The notes under the pieces are model-generated. The model saw only the letters and a program-made list of their open reading frames with translations, did no database searches and was not told where the DNA came from. From Pythium myriotylum (Eukaryota; Oomycota; Peronosporomycetes; Pythiales; Pythiaceae): DNA of 64,000 nucleotides. Shown here piece after piece: positions 35,006 to 44,799 of the stretch. Numbering within the stretch: position 1 is the first letter of the stretch; the number at the start of each line of letters is the position of its first letter. The translations under genes were made by a program, and so were the position numbers. Location: contig JALJCQ010000012.1 of assembly GCA_023091665.1 (NCBI GenBank), positions 3,162,001 to 3,226,000 on the forward strand, written 5' to 3'.

Positions 35006-36721
35006 CTACGCCTCCTTGTCAAAGAACTTGGTCGGGTTGATCGGCACGTTCAGCACCAGCGAGCCCGTGGCCGTGGATGGCACCCACACCAACAAAGAAC
35101 CACCGCCCGTGCCGGGGATACCGAAGAGACCCTTGCGCCAGCGATCGAGGTAGAGCGTCTTGCCCGCGAATTCGGACAGAGGCTTGGTGAACGTGACCGT
35201 GGCACCCACCGCCACTGGCACTTTGTAGAGCGTCTTGCCACCCGAGTGCACTTTGACCTCCACGGGGTACTTGTCCACACTCTTGAACGTGATGGTGAGC
35301 TTGCCGTCACCTGTGGTCTTCCACGTGCCCGTTGCGCCACTGAAGGCCTTCTGCACCGTCTCGAGACCGAGAGCCTTATCAGCCGGACCGTCGGCGATCG
35401 CGGTCTTGTACACGGTCGGCGAGCAGATGGGTTGCAAGTACGTGCGCACCATGGAAGCGATGCCTGTCGGGTCGAAGACGGCCACGATGTCAAGGCTGAG
35501 CTGGGCGATGACGAGCTTGTACTTCTTGAGTGTGACGAGCACGTTCTTCGGGTCGAAGGCCGATGCGATGATCTTGTCGACCATGACCTGAACGGCCGTG
35601 ATGATCTCACTGCGAGTCTGGACACCGTCCGGTGCGTTCTCCTTCCAGCACCCCGTGGTGGCGGCCGGAAGCTCGTCGAGCACGAGCGGCGAGTTGAGGA
35701 TCACAAACTGCACGTACTCGATCGGGCTCTTGGGCTGGTTCTTGATCACATCCTCGACCTTTGCCTTGACCTTGCTGATGTAGTCTTTGATCTGGGCGCC
35801 ACATGTCGTGCCGGCGCTGATGATCCCCTGGATGTCTTTATCCGTGAGTGTCGGGAGCTTCTTGGCGCTGGCTTGCGTGGTGGAGGTCGTGTTGGCGGCG
35901 GCCTTCTTGAACATCTTGAAGAAGTTGAGCTTGTCCTTGAGGTTGGTCTTGGAGAACTTTTCGTCGATGATGGCAGTGACGAGCGGCTTGACGACGTAGA
36001 GGATGTCGTTGGCGGCCTCGAGGGCTTTCGGCACGTCCACGCCGATACACGAGGCGACAGCGACTGGCAAATCGTAGATCACAAAGTCGCTCTTGTCAAC
36101 GAGCGACTTGACCTGCTCGCGCGTCGTGAGCTTGCCCTGGGTCTGGAGATCATCCAGATAACCCATGATCTTTTGAGTGACATCGTAGACACTCTGGGCA
36201 CAAGCGACGCCGAGCTGGACTCCCTTGGCAGCCTTGGTGAGCTCGCCGAAGAAGCCCTGCGTGGCCATGCTGAGAGCGGCATTCGCGACGGCGCTCACCT
36301 TGGTGAGCACTTCGAGCGTGCAGTCTTTGTTCTGCGGGAGACACTCCATGCCACACTGCACTGGGTACTCGATGGGACACTGCGCCCAACACGTGAGCAC
36401 GTTATCGAAGTTGTATCCGACGGGACACTGCTTGCTCTTGGCGAAAGCCGTGCGGCGGTAGCAGGCCTTGTCAGTGGGCTTGGCCTTGAAGTTGGAGACC
36501 CACGAGGCGGAGCTGGTGACGGGCTTGGCGGCTGGCGCGGTGGCAGGCTTGGCGGCAGGAGCTGTGGCTGGCGCTGCAGCCGGAGCGGTGGAGGCGGCTC
36601 GCTCTTCCGAGCCGGGGATCTTGGCGGCGTGCACGGCGGCGTTCTGAGCATTGACTGCTGGCGTGGTGGCGACTGCGAGGCAGGCCGTGGCGAGAGCGGC
36701 GACGGACCAGAGCTTCACCAT
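35006..36721 (-). CDS. Secreted Cys-rich/Ala-Pro linker protein, copy A
   Basis: A 571-residue predicted extracellular protein of unknown function. I chose the ATG at 36721 because it starts a clear signal peptide (MVKLWSVAALATACLAVATT, cut near VNA/QN). An Ala-Pro-Lys low-complexity linker covers residues 44-68. A seven-Cys module follows (C87, C99, C111, C115, C123, C127, C134; core CWAQCP and QCGMECLPQNKDC). After it come about 300 mostly helical residues with scattered Cys, and a beta-rich C terminus (LYLDRWRKGLFGIPGTGGG ... VPINPTKFFDKE). I know similar hypothetical secreted proteins from oomycetes but no assigned role; a wall or host-interface role is only a guess. The protein is identical to copy B and diverged from copies C and D. 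Confidence 0.85.
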   Translation of the reverse strand: MVKLWSVAALATACLAVATTPAVNAQNAAVHAAKIPGSEERAASTAPAAAPATAPAAKPATAPAAKPVTSSASWVSNFKAKPTDKACYRRTAFAKSKQCPVGYNFDNVLTCWAQCPIEYPVQCGMECLPQNKDCTLEVLTKVSAVANAALSMATQGFFGELTKAAKGVQLGVACAQSVYDVTQKIMGYLDDLQTQGKLTTREQVKSLVDKSDFVIYDLPVAVASCIGVDVPKALEAANDILYVVKPLVTAIIDEKFSKTNLKDKLNFFKMFKKAAANTTSTTQASAKKLPTLTDKDIQGIISAGTTCGAQIKDYISKVKAKVEDVIKNQPKSPIEYVQFVILNSPLVLDELPAATTGCWKENAPDGVQTRSEIITAVQVMVDKIIASAFDPKNVLVTLKKYKLVIAQLSLDIVAVFDPTGIASMVRTYLQPICSPTVYKTAIADGPADKALGLETVQKAFSGATGTWKTTGDGKLTITFKSVDKYPVEVKVHSGGKTLYKVPVAVGATVTFTKPLSEFAGKTLYLDRWRKGLFGIPGTGGGSLLVWVPSTATGSLVLNVPINPTKFFDKEA

Positions 36722-36750
36722 TGTCTTGGAGTTGTGTATGTTGTTTCTCC

Positions 36751-36775
36751 CGAAGACAGCGAATTGGAGAATGAT
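36751..36775 (-). promoter_or_regulatory. Oomycete-type initiator, copy A
   Basis: On the minus strand TCATTCTCCAATTCGC lies about 40-50 bases upstream of the ATG and fits the oomycete initiator (YTCANTYY). Copy B has the same sequence, and copy C has CTCACTTCCCAATTCGC at a similar distance. Confidence 0.55.
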
Positions 36776-37910
36776 TCGAAGACGGGCGCGTTGATTGTCT
36801 TCCTCGGCAGCGATGAGGAAGGATGTTATCCATCCGCGGAAGCTCACCGAGAGCGGCCAGAGGGGATCTGTTGTTGGCAGTTGGCTCTGGATTTCCCACC
36901 GGAGCAGATGGGTGTGTTCACCCAATGGATATGTGGGGGTCTTCACAGGTTGAGCTGATCTAGTTGCAACGGACTGCATTGAGTAGACTGGTCGTTTTCG
37001 GCTGGTTTTAGCGAACGAAGTGCCAGCGTAGTTGGGCTTATGACGAAGCCGGTGGACGTTCCATCTTGGGAGTTGGCGGCGACGTATCCAGCGGCGACAT
37101 CGTATGTGGATTCTCAACATGAGTGTCTCTCATTGGTGCACGTATTGTAGTACATGTAATACCAACTTCTTTTCAGGTACTACTTAGCATGATGAGACGA
37201 CTTTCCTGGTCGGAACAGCTATCCATCACGAGTTTGACCTCCTCGACGGTTGAGTGGGCAAAACGAAGCAAGTTTCTTGGTGATCATGTCGTTGGATAGT
37301 GTCATGGAGGCGAAGCACCTCCGCCTGTGGCGGGTTTCTGCCTGTGGGGGGAATTCCACAAAAGCAAGGACCAACTGGACTGGCTGTGCACCTACACAGG
37401 TGGCATCCGGGTTAGTCGTCAGACAGGTCTACTAAAAGTGAGTCATAGTGGATTGTACACGCAGACGTGAATTATCCACCAGTTTGCGTCAACCGTCAGG
37501 ACGACACTAGGCAACTTACTAAATCAATGGTCAGATCCGCTGCACGTCCGCTGATAGTGATCAGGGCCCGTTTCCCAAAATTCCCATCAGTATTCACAAG
37601 GCCATGCGAAATGATGGGTGTCCACAGATGGTGTGTAAAGGATTTCGCCTCTTCGACTTGCACTTCAGATTACAGATTGGTACGAGTGCTGTCCGATACG
37701 AATACCTCCAGTCTAGTCCTTGAGCGACACAACAACACCTTGCTATTACCGATCCTACAGTATACCTATTATTGGTTAGACTTGGACAGTGTGGCTTTAC
37801 GAGCCGTCGACCAATTCGATCCACAAGTTCGATGGCTCACCCACCCGACTCAAAAACCTGCTGGTTATGGTGAGTTGGAGATCGATTGATTGCTGATGCA
37901 AACCAAAGCT

Positions 37911-37945
37911 CGGAGTATCCTGTCTCGACGAGACAGGATACTCCG
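37911..37945. repeat. Perfect palindrome, 17-bp arms
   Basis: CGGAGTATCCTGTCTCG, a single A, then its reverse complement. Confidence 0.95.
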
Positions 37946-37951
37946 AACGTA

Positions 37952-38018
37952 ACTTACCGTATCGAATCCTTGGAAGACACGAGAGTCTCGTGTCTTCCAA
38001 GGATTCGATACGGTAAGT
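37952..38018. repeat. Perfect palindrome, 33-bp arms
   Basis: The arms begin ACTTACCGTATCGAATCC and meet around a single G. It lies only six bases from the preceding palindrome, so the two form a tandem cruciform-prone site. Confidence 0.95.
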
Positions 38019-39235
38019 ACGTTTGGTACAACGAGAGGTGGTAGAGGTATGGGCCCGAGAAACACATTGTTGTCTTCAACTTCTCATTTACGGTGTTTTG
38101 GTTAACTGCGCAAAGCGCTCATTATGAGACGGCCATTGCGACCACACTTGTCTTTGTCTACTTCTTGGCTGCGTTTTTCTTTTTCAAGGCGTCAAATGTT
38201 CAGTTCGGATCAGCAAGAAGCCACTGATGGACGCATCGACCCCTCGTCGATATCGCCAAGAGCGACTGCGCGTGTTTTTGCGAGTCCTTCGACCTTTTCT
38301 CTTCCCGTTTCTGTATGGTGCATTGTACGTCACTTCTCAAATCTTAGACCGGAGTGATCGGTCTGGATGCATGTGCTGCGTCGTTGGCGAGAAGGTTCTG
38401 ACGATTGTATCATTGTCTGGCCACTCAGCCGATGCGCTCCGTGACATTCTTGTATCCATGGCGAGTCGGCTGTGTTGGCAATGAACGGTATGACGATATT
38501 TTCCTCTGTCGATGGGGCAGCGGGGTATGGATATCACAGGTTGCTCATAATCTAGAGAGCGTTCCAGTGGGTTGCGATTGCTCAACAGGTCCCTGCTCCC
38601 TCGTGTACATATCCATCTCTTCACACAGTTACTTGTCAACACTTTCGATAAGACTCGGTGTACTCCACCGTCTTCCTTTCGAGATCACGGTGGTGTGAGT
38701 GAATCGAATACATTGTGACCGACTGTTTGTCAAAATCACCGAGCATTCTTGATCGTTGGATGCTTGAAAGTCCAGCTGGATCGGCAGTCATCTAGTTTCG
38801 CGGGCTCCATTCGCTTTACTAACCGTCGCGGGAAAGTCGTGCACTCCAAAGAGAACATCTGGCCACAATGCAAGTGATTACGGATAGTCATCTGTGCATG
38901 CCCTCGCCGAAGAATAGCACAACTAGTCTCACTTGAATGGAACAGTCTTCCATGAAATACACTCGCTGTGCTGAGTACACGCAAATTGCGACGGTCGTCT
39001 TCTTGAGCTGATATTGGATAGTCGATAAGCTGCTGGCGTGCGTGAAAACGATCGGCGTGCTCCTCCTGCCTGTCCACACAACAGCTCTACAGTACGACTT
39101 TGACTCTGTGGTAGTCAAACTGAGTCAAATCCACCTCGAGGATGGATAGGCGGTCGTCACAGGCTGGAGCGCCCACACTCTGGATCTTATTCCAAACCAC
39201 AAGATGCCAAAAGTGGAACTCGTTATAATATAACG

Positions 39236-39298
39236 AGCGAACGAAGTGCCAGCGTAGTTGGACATATTATGTCCAACTACGCTGGCACTTCGTTCGCT
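39236..39298. repeat. Palindrome at inner end of right arm
   Basis: 29-bp arms (39236-39264 and 39270-39298) around TATTA. The right half is the first 26 bases of the long right arm, so the innermost end of that arm has been copied once more in inverted form. Confidence 0.95.
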
Positions 39299-39532
39299 AA
39301 AACCAGCCGAAAACGACCAGTCTACTCAATGCAGTCCGTTGCAACTAGATCAGCTCAACCTGTGAAGACCCCCACATATCCATTGGGTGAACACACCCAT
39401 CTGCTCCGGTGGGAAATCCAGAGCCAACTGCCAACAACAGATCCCCTCTGGCCGCTCTCGGTGAGCTTCCGCGGATGGATAACATCCTTCCTCATCGCTG
39501 CCGAGGAAGACAATCAACGCGCCCGTCTTCGA

Positions 39533-39557
39533 ATCATTCTCCAATTCGCTGTCTTCG
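39533..39557 (+). promoter_or_regulatory. Oomycete-type initiator, copy B
   Basis: TCATTCTCCAATTCGC followed by TGTCTTCG, about 50 bases upstream of the ATG at 39587; fits the oomycete initiator pattern with a pyrimidine-rich flank. Confidence 0.55.
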
Positions 39558-39586
39558 GGAGAAACAACATACACAACTCCAAGACA

Positions 39587-41302
39587 ATGGTGAAGCTCTG
39601 GTCCGTCGCCGCTCTCGCCACGGCCTGCCTCGCAGTCGCCACCACGCCAGCAGTCAATGCTCAGAACGCCGCCGTGCACGCCGCCAAGATCCCCGGCTCG
39701 GAAGAGCGAGCCGCCTCCACCGCTCCGGCTGCAGCGCCAGCCACAGCTCCTGCCGCCAAGCCTGCCACCGCGCCAGCCGCCAAGCCCGTCACCAGCTCCG
39801 CCTCGTGGGTCTCCAACTTCAAGGCCAAGCCCACTGACAAGGCCTGCTACCGCCGCACGGCTTTCGCCAAGAGCAAGCAGTGTCCCGTCGGATACAACTT
39901 CGATAACGTGCTCACGTGTTGGGCGCAGTGTCCCATCGAGTACCCAGTGCAGTGTGGCATGGAGTGTCTCCCGCAGAACAAAGACTGCACGCTCGAAGTG
40001 CTCACCAAGGTGAGCGCCGTCGCGAATGCCGCTCTCAGCATGGCCACGCAGGGCTTCTTCGGCGAGCTCACCAAGGCTGCCAAGGGAGTCCAGCTCGGCG
40101 TCGCTTGTGCCCAGAGTGTCTACGATGTCACTCAAAAGATCATGGGTTATCTGGATGATCTCCAGACCCAGGGCAAGCTCACGACGCGCGAGCAGGTCAA
40201 GTCGCTCGTTGACAAGAGCGACTTTGTGATCTACGATTTGCCAGTCGCTGTCGCCTCGTGTATCGGCGTGGACGTGCCGAAAGCCCTCGAGGCCGCCAAC
40301 GACATCCTCTACGTCGTCAAGCCGCTCGTCACTGCCATCATCGACGAAAAGTTCTCCAAGACCAACCTCAAGGACAAGCTCAACTTCTTCAAGATGTTCA
40401 AGAAGGCCGCCGCCAACACGACCTCCACCACGCAAGCCAGCGCCAAGAAGCTCCCGACACTCACGGATAAAGACATCCAGGGGATCATCAGCGCCGGCAC
40501 GACATGTGGCGCCCAGATCAAAGACTACATCAGCAAGGTCAAGGCAAAGGTCGAGGATGTGATCAAGAACCAGCCCAAGAGCCCGATCGAGTACGTGCAG
40601 TTTGTGATCCTCAACTCGCCGCTCGTGCTCGACGAGCTTCCGGCCGCCACCACGGGGTGCTGGAAGGAGAACGCACCGGACGGTGTCCAGACTCGCAGTG
40701 AGATCATCACGGCCGTTCAGGTCATGGTCGACAAGATCATCGCATCGGCCTTCGACCCGAAGAACGTGCTCGTCACACTCAAGAAGTACAAGCTCGTCAT
40801 CGCCCAGCTCAGCCTTGACATCGTGGCCGTCTTCGACCCGACAGGCATCGCTTCCATGGTGCGCACGTACTTGCAACCCATCTGCTCGCCGACCGTGTAC
40901 AAGACCGCGATCGCCGACGGTCCGGCTGATAAGGCTCTCGGTCTCGAGACGGTGCAGAAGGCCTTCAGTGGCGCAACGGGCACGTGGAAGACCACAGGTG
41001 ACGGCAAGCTCACCATCACGTTCAAGAGTGTGGACAAGTACCCCGTGGAGGTCAAAGTGCACTCGGGTGGCAAGACGCTCTACAAAGTGCCAGTGGCGGT
41101 GGGTGCCACGGTCACGTTCACCAAGCCTCTGTCCGAATTCGCGGGCAAGACGCTCTACCTCGATCGCTGGCGCAAGGGTCTCTTCGGTATCCCCGGCACG
41201 GGCGGTGGTTCTTTGTTGGTGTGGGTGCCATCCACGGCCACGGGCTCGCTGGTGCTGAACGTGCCGATCAACCCGACCAAGTTCTTTGACAAGGAGGCGT
41301 AG
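39587..41302 (+). CDS. Secreted Cys-rich/Ala-Pro linker protein, copy B
   Basis: Identical in sequence to copy A and in opposite orientation, so the two genes diverge from a common centre. An upstream in-frame ATG at 39269 exists, but the signal peptide begins at 39587, and the upstream frame is simply the open leader shared with copy A. Because the identity extends through third codon positions and the leader, a very recent duplication or gene conversion is likely. The right flank continues into a diverged copy of the sequence left of A, then the intact small Apple-type gene. Confidence 0.85.
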   Translation: MVKLWSVAALATACLAVATTPAVNAQNAAVHAAKIPGSEERAASTAPAAAPATAPAAKPATAPAAKPVTSSASWVSNFKAKPTDKACYRRTAFAKSKQCPVGYNFDNVLTCWAQCPIEYPVQCGMECLPQNKDCTLEVLTKVSAVANAALSMATQGFFGELTKAAKGVQLGVACAQSVYDVTQKIMGYLDDLQTQGKLTTREQVKSLVDKSDFVIYDLPVAVASCIGVDVPKALEAANDILYVVKPLVTAIIDEKFSKTNLKDKLNFFKMFKKAAANTTSTTQASAKKLPTLTDKDIQGIISAGTTCGAQIKDYISKVKAKVEDVIKNQPKSPIEYVQFVILNSPLVLDELPAATTGCWKENAPDGVQTRSEIITAVQVMVDKIIASAFDPKNVLVTLKKYKLVIAQLSLDIVAVFDPTGIASMVRTYLQPICSPTVYKTAIADGPADKALGLETVQKAFSGATGTWKTTGDGKLTITFKSVDKYPVEVKVHSGGKTLYKVPVAVGATVTFTKPLSEFAGKTLYLDRWRKGLFGIPGTGGGSLLVWVPSTATGSLVLNVPINPTKFFDKEA

Positions 41303-41728
41303 AGTGTGCAGTGAATTTCTAGATGGCCTGTGATCGATCCAGAGTTGAGATAAATCTGATGTAACACGTTGAAGTCTTTTTGTCGGAGAAACTCGAGTTT
41401 GGGTGAATCTAGGGCAACGTTTCGGTTCTAACAGAATGTTTTGAAGAGGGCGTCATCACATCGCCACACACATCGCTCTGCAGTGAGCTGAGCTCCACGC
41501 ACGTATTTACAAACACATTCTAGACAAACCCCGATAGAGAAGTTGCCATTACTTCCGTCTAGACATCCGACGTCACACCGCACAGATTTTGACCTCACTG
41601 TCCATTGTCTGCGGTTCAGACCTTTCCCAACGCACAATGAAATCGATTAATTACTTGATTGAAGTACGTTCATCGTATTGTGTGGTATTGCAGACATCGT
41701 CGTGTATCGCGCTCCGGTGCGCCACTCT

Positions 41729-42076
41729 TCATATGGGCCCGGGGAAGTCCAAAAACGGGAAGCGGCCGCTGACGTAGCCGCAGTTGATGCCTTCCGGGAA
41801 TGAGATTGTGCCAGTGGTGCCGCCCTTCATCCAGCACGTGCCCCCCGTGCTTCCTTCCCAGGCCCAGTGCGTGCACCGCGGATCGTCCGCACAGAGGTCG
41901 CCGCACTGAGACGCTGGTACCGCTACCCAATAGATGTCGTTCTGGTCCTTGAAGTCGCAGTTGTCGCGGTACATGACGCGGCCGCCCGAGCCGACGAGGA
42001 ACAACTGGGCGTCCGCTGCGAACAAGAGGCTCGCTGCGAGTGTGGCAACCGTGAGAACTCGGGTCGTCGGCGACAT
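41729..42076 (-). CDS. Small secreted PAN/Apple-like protein
   Basis: A 115-residue protein with a signal peptide (MSPTTRVLTVATLAASLLFA, cut near ADA/QL) and one Cys-rich module. The Cys are at 40, 58, 62, 68, 81 and 99, with the spacing NCDF ... SQCGDLCADDPRC ... WAWEG ... CWMK. This pattern is that of PAN/Apple domains, which bind protein or carbohydrate and occur in oomycete cell-wall and adhesion proteins such as CBEL. A single short domain with no cellulose-binding module points to a small apoplastic protein. The ATG lies very close to a possible initiator (TTCACAATTCGACG). An interrupted twin is at 30685-32105. Confidence 0.8.
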   Translation of the reverse strand: MSPTTRVLTVATLAASLLFAADAQLFLVGSGGRVMYRDNCDFKDQNDIYWVAVPASQCGDLCADDPRCTHWAWEGSTGGTCWMKGGTTGTISFPEGINCGYVSGRFPFLDFPGPI

Positions 42077-42914
42077 TCTCGTCGAATTGTGAAGTGGAAC
42101 TTGAAGACTTTCGGCATGGGCTTGGGTTCAACTGTGGCAAAGTGAACCCAAGCTCACTTGCAGTACAATGGGTACACTTGGTCACTACTTTACGATATTT
42201 ACGAAAATATGATACGGTAAAAATAATATTCGTTTTCGGCAGTGTATTGAATGAGCACGCAAAAGTACTCGTTACACCTTAGCATTTCTACATATTTGTG
42301 TATCATATTAAGGTGTTGAATACGAAAAAGAGATTTGATACGCTGTTACCGTATACCATGGAGAAACTCTGGATATAAATATCCATAATATTACGGTATT
42401 ATCGACGTTCAGATACGGTAAACACACTGAAAACTTTGATTCGGGTCACTTCCGAGACTCGGAATCCACGATGCACACGATGGTGTTCTACTTGGGACTC
42501 GAGCCCTGCGAACGAACTGCAAGTGGCTTGCGTCGGATCTCTCGTGGGAAGAGCGATCTGCAGCTGAGCTCGCGGCGAATCAAGCGATCTCCCTCCCTAG
42601 AATGCCGAAGGAGCTGAAGCTCGAAAGAGTACTTGACAGGTCAATGAACGCAGACGTAAGACTGCTGAAAGACCCGGTCGGTGGTTACGCTCTTACGATT
42701 TGACTACCGTGGCGTTCTTTTGGTATTGGCCATCGACTTGGTGGCCATAACTGGATGCTCGAGTACTGTACAAGCTCCAAGCTCCAAGTCCAACTTGAAG
42801 ATGCAGGCGACCTCACCCTCTTTTGAGGCTTCCATTCCCACCAGCCCATCCTCCCACCATGACAGAACGCTCGACAGAACCCCACGTGAGACGAGAAGCC
42901 ACCTGCGACGAGCG

Positions 42915-44486
42915 ATGCTCGTGCTTCCGCCGCTGCTCGAGGGCGAGCACTCACCGGCGGTGCTCGCGGCTGCCGGCGTGGCCGCCGCGGGGCTCCTCTA
43001 CTACCTCGTGACGACTCGAGCGAGACCTCGTGAGAAGCTCCGCGAGATCCACCGCCCGCGAGACACGCTGCCGGTGCTGGGCAACGCGCTGTCCTATTAC
43101 ACGCACCGCCATGATATACGCGCGTGGGTCGTGTCGCAGTGCCTCGAGTTCGGTGGCGAGCCGTGGATCCGTAAGATCCCGGGCCAGCCCGAGATCATCA
43201 CGATCGCCCTGCCCGAGTTGATAGAGGAGATCACGACCACGCAGTTTGCCAACTTCGAGAAGGGTCCATTCCAGATCGACATCCTCGCGTCGCTTTTCGG
43301 ACGAGGCATTGTCTCGTCCGACGGCGAGCGGTGGTTCCATCAGCGGAAGGCGGCTGCCAAGTTCTTCTCGGCGCGTTCGCTGCGTGCGTTGATGAACAGG
43401 AGCATGCACAAGAACCTCGAGCAGGTGTGCGCCGTGCTCGACGAGGGCGAGCAACGAGGCGAGAAAGTGGATCTGAAGAAACTCTTCCATGAGTTCACGC
43501 TGCAAACGTTCGTGGAGATGGGACTCGGCGTCGAGCTCGACTGGATCGGAACCAAGCACCCGCACCCATTCCAAGAGGCAACGGATCGTGCGTCGCCGCT
43601 GGTGATTACTCGCTTTCGATCTCCGGCATGGATGTGGAAACTCCAGCGCTGGCTGAATGTTGGAGTCGAGGCGGAACTTACGAAGCAGATGGCCATCGTG
43701 TACAGTTGGCTCCATGACATCATTGGCAAGAGTCTTCGTGGGAATAAGAAGCCGCACGCTGGTGATGGCCACGATACAAAGAGTGTGATCGAGTTGTTTT
43801 TGGCTTATGGCGAAGAAGACAAAGACGGATTGCGGCCCGAGGATCTGGCGGATTTCGTCTTGACGTTTGTGGTCGCAGCTCGAGACACCACGGCGACAAC
43901 GCTCGCGTGGCTGTTCTACGCTCTTGGCAAGCATCCAGAGGTGGAGCAGAAGGTTCGTGAGGAGCTTCAGCGGAATCTCCCGGAACTAGCGGGGTGCAAA
44001 GACGTTCTGATCACGCCGGACCAGGTCAAAGATCTCCCTTATCTTGAAGCGACAATCCGGGAGACACTTCGGCTATATCCTGCGGCACCAGCGACCGTCA
44101 AGCAAGTAGTTCGAGATACCATCATCGGCGGCGACATTCCAATGCGTAAGGGCCAGGTCTGTATTCTTCATGCCTATGCGATGGCTCGCAATCCTGCCGT
44201 CTGGGGCGATGACGCAGCCGAATTCAAACCTGAACGTTGGATCGACTCGGACAACAACGGACAGATTCGTCAAATCCCTCCGTCCAAGTTTTTTACGTTC
44301 CATGCAGGACCGCGTACTTGTATCGGCATGAGCTTGGCTTTCCTCGAACTTCGTTCCGTCACGGCGAACCTGCTCAATAGGTACAAATTCGGGATCGATC
44401 CATCGAACAATGGCAGTGTCACCCTTGGGCCAACTTTGATCATGAAGATGCCCTTGTATGCGTCTGTTTCCAGTGTGAACAAGTAA
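42915..44486 (+). CDS. Cytochrome P450 monooxygenase
   Basis: A 523-residue microsomal P450 that would insert one oxygen atom into a hydrophobic substrate, with electrons from NADPH-P450 reductase at the ER. Residues 12-30 form the membrane anchor (AVLAAAGVAAAGLLYYLV). Family motifs are present in order: I-helix AARDTTATT (about 318), ETLR of the ExxR motif (about 381), FKPERW (about 440), and the haem-binding FHAGPRTCIG with the ligand Cys at about 468. The overall pattern resembles the CYP4/CYP86-type fatty-acid hydroxylase clan, which is an inference. The frame is open upstream to an ATG at 42681, but that extension is low-complexity, so I prefer the start giving a normal anchor. No introns. 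Confidence 0.9.
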   Translation: MLVLPPLLEGEHSPAVLAAAGVAAAGLLYYLVTTRARPREKLREIHRPRDTLPVLGNALSYYTHRHDIRAWVVSQCLEFGGEPWIRKIPGQPEIITIALPELIEEITTTQFANFEKGPFQIDILASLFGRGIVSSDGERWFHQRKAAAKFFSARSLRALMNRSMHKNLEQVCAVLDEGEQRGEKVDLKKLFHEFTLQTFVEMGLGVELDWIGTKHPHPFQEATDRASPLVITRFRSPAWMWKLQRWLNVGVEAELTKQMAIVYSWLHDIIGKSLRGNKKPHAGDGHDTKSVIELFLAYGEEDKDGLRPEDLADFVLTFVVAARDTTATTLAWLFYALGKHPEVEQKVREELQRNLPELAGCKDVLITPDQVKDLPYLEATIRETLRLYPAAPATVKQVVRDTIIGGDIPMRKGQVCILHAYAMARNPAVWGDDAAEFKPERWIDSDNNGQIRQIPPSKFFTFHAGPRTCIGMSLAFLELRSVTANLLNRYKFGIDPSNNGSVTLGPTLIMKMPLYASVSSVNK

Positions 44487-44799
44487 TCGGAAGGGATTTC
44501 GACCTCACAATCGGCGGTATTTGTCGATTACTTTGGGCTGTGGTGTGTGTATTGTGTTGTCAGGTTGGAGGAATCTTTTGGTATCAAACATCGAGATCAT
44601 TTTGAATGAATTACTTCGGCACGAGGGAGATGGAGAAGGCATGGTAATTCCAGCTCCATTTTGGGGCAAGATTACATGCCAGAAGTAACGTGATGAGTCT
44701 ACTGTATATGGACATGATGGATGAAGAAACAACAATCTAGGCGTGGCGTCGTATTCGAAATTGCTGTTCATTGCACAATAAACTTTCGTATGAATGGTA

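Larger units (their letters stand above)
34938..37035 (+). repeat. Left 2,098-bp arm of perfect inverted repeat
   Basis: Reverse complement of 39273-41370, equal in length, with no difference in any line I compared. All overlapping open frames also have the same lengths in both copies. The arm contains the whole gene at 35006-36721, its promoter and about 300 bases upstream. Outside the arm (34690-34937 against 41371-41640) similarity drops abruptly to a clearly diverged level. Confidence 0.95.
37036..39235. other. Spacer of the mirror-image locus
   Basis: Unique 2.2 kb between the divergent copies A and B. It has no gene I can support. Two neighbouring palindromes are listed separately. Any bidirectional control region for A and B would lie within the arms and not here. 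Confidence 0.6.
39273..41370 (-). repeat. Right 2,098-bp arm of perfect inverted repeat
   Basis: Reverse complement of 34938-37035; contains copy B and its promoter. Confidence 0.95.

Noticed and set aside
35246..36958. 570-codon open frame antisense to copy A (also 39350-41062 for copy B)
   Set aside because: It mirrors the codon bias of the sense gene, has a biased Asp/Glu/Leu/Arg content and no domain; the sense strand has a signal peptide and paralogs with conserved protein.
39269..39586. Upstream 106-codon extension of copy B
   Set aside because: It contains the initiator element and no signal peptide; the equivalent leaders of copies C and D are not conserved as protein.
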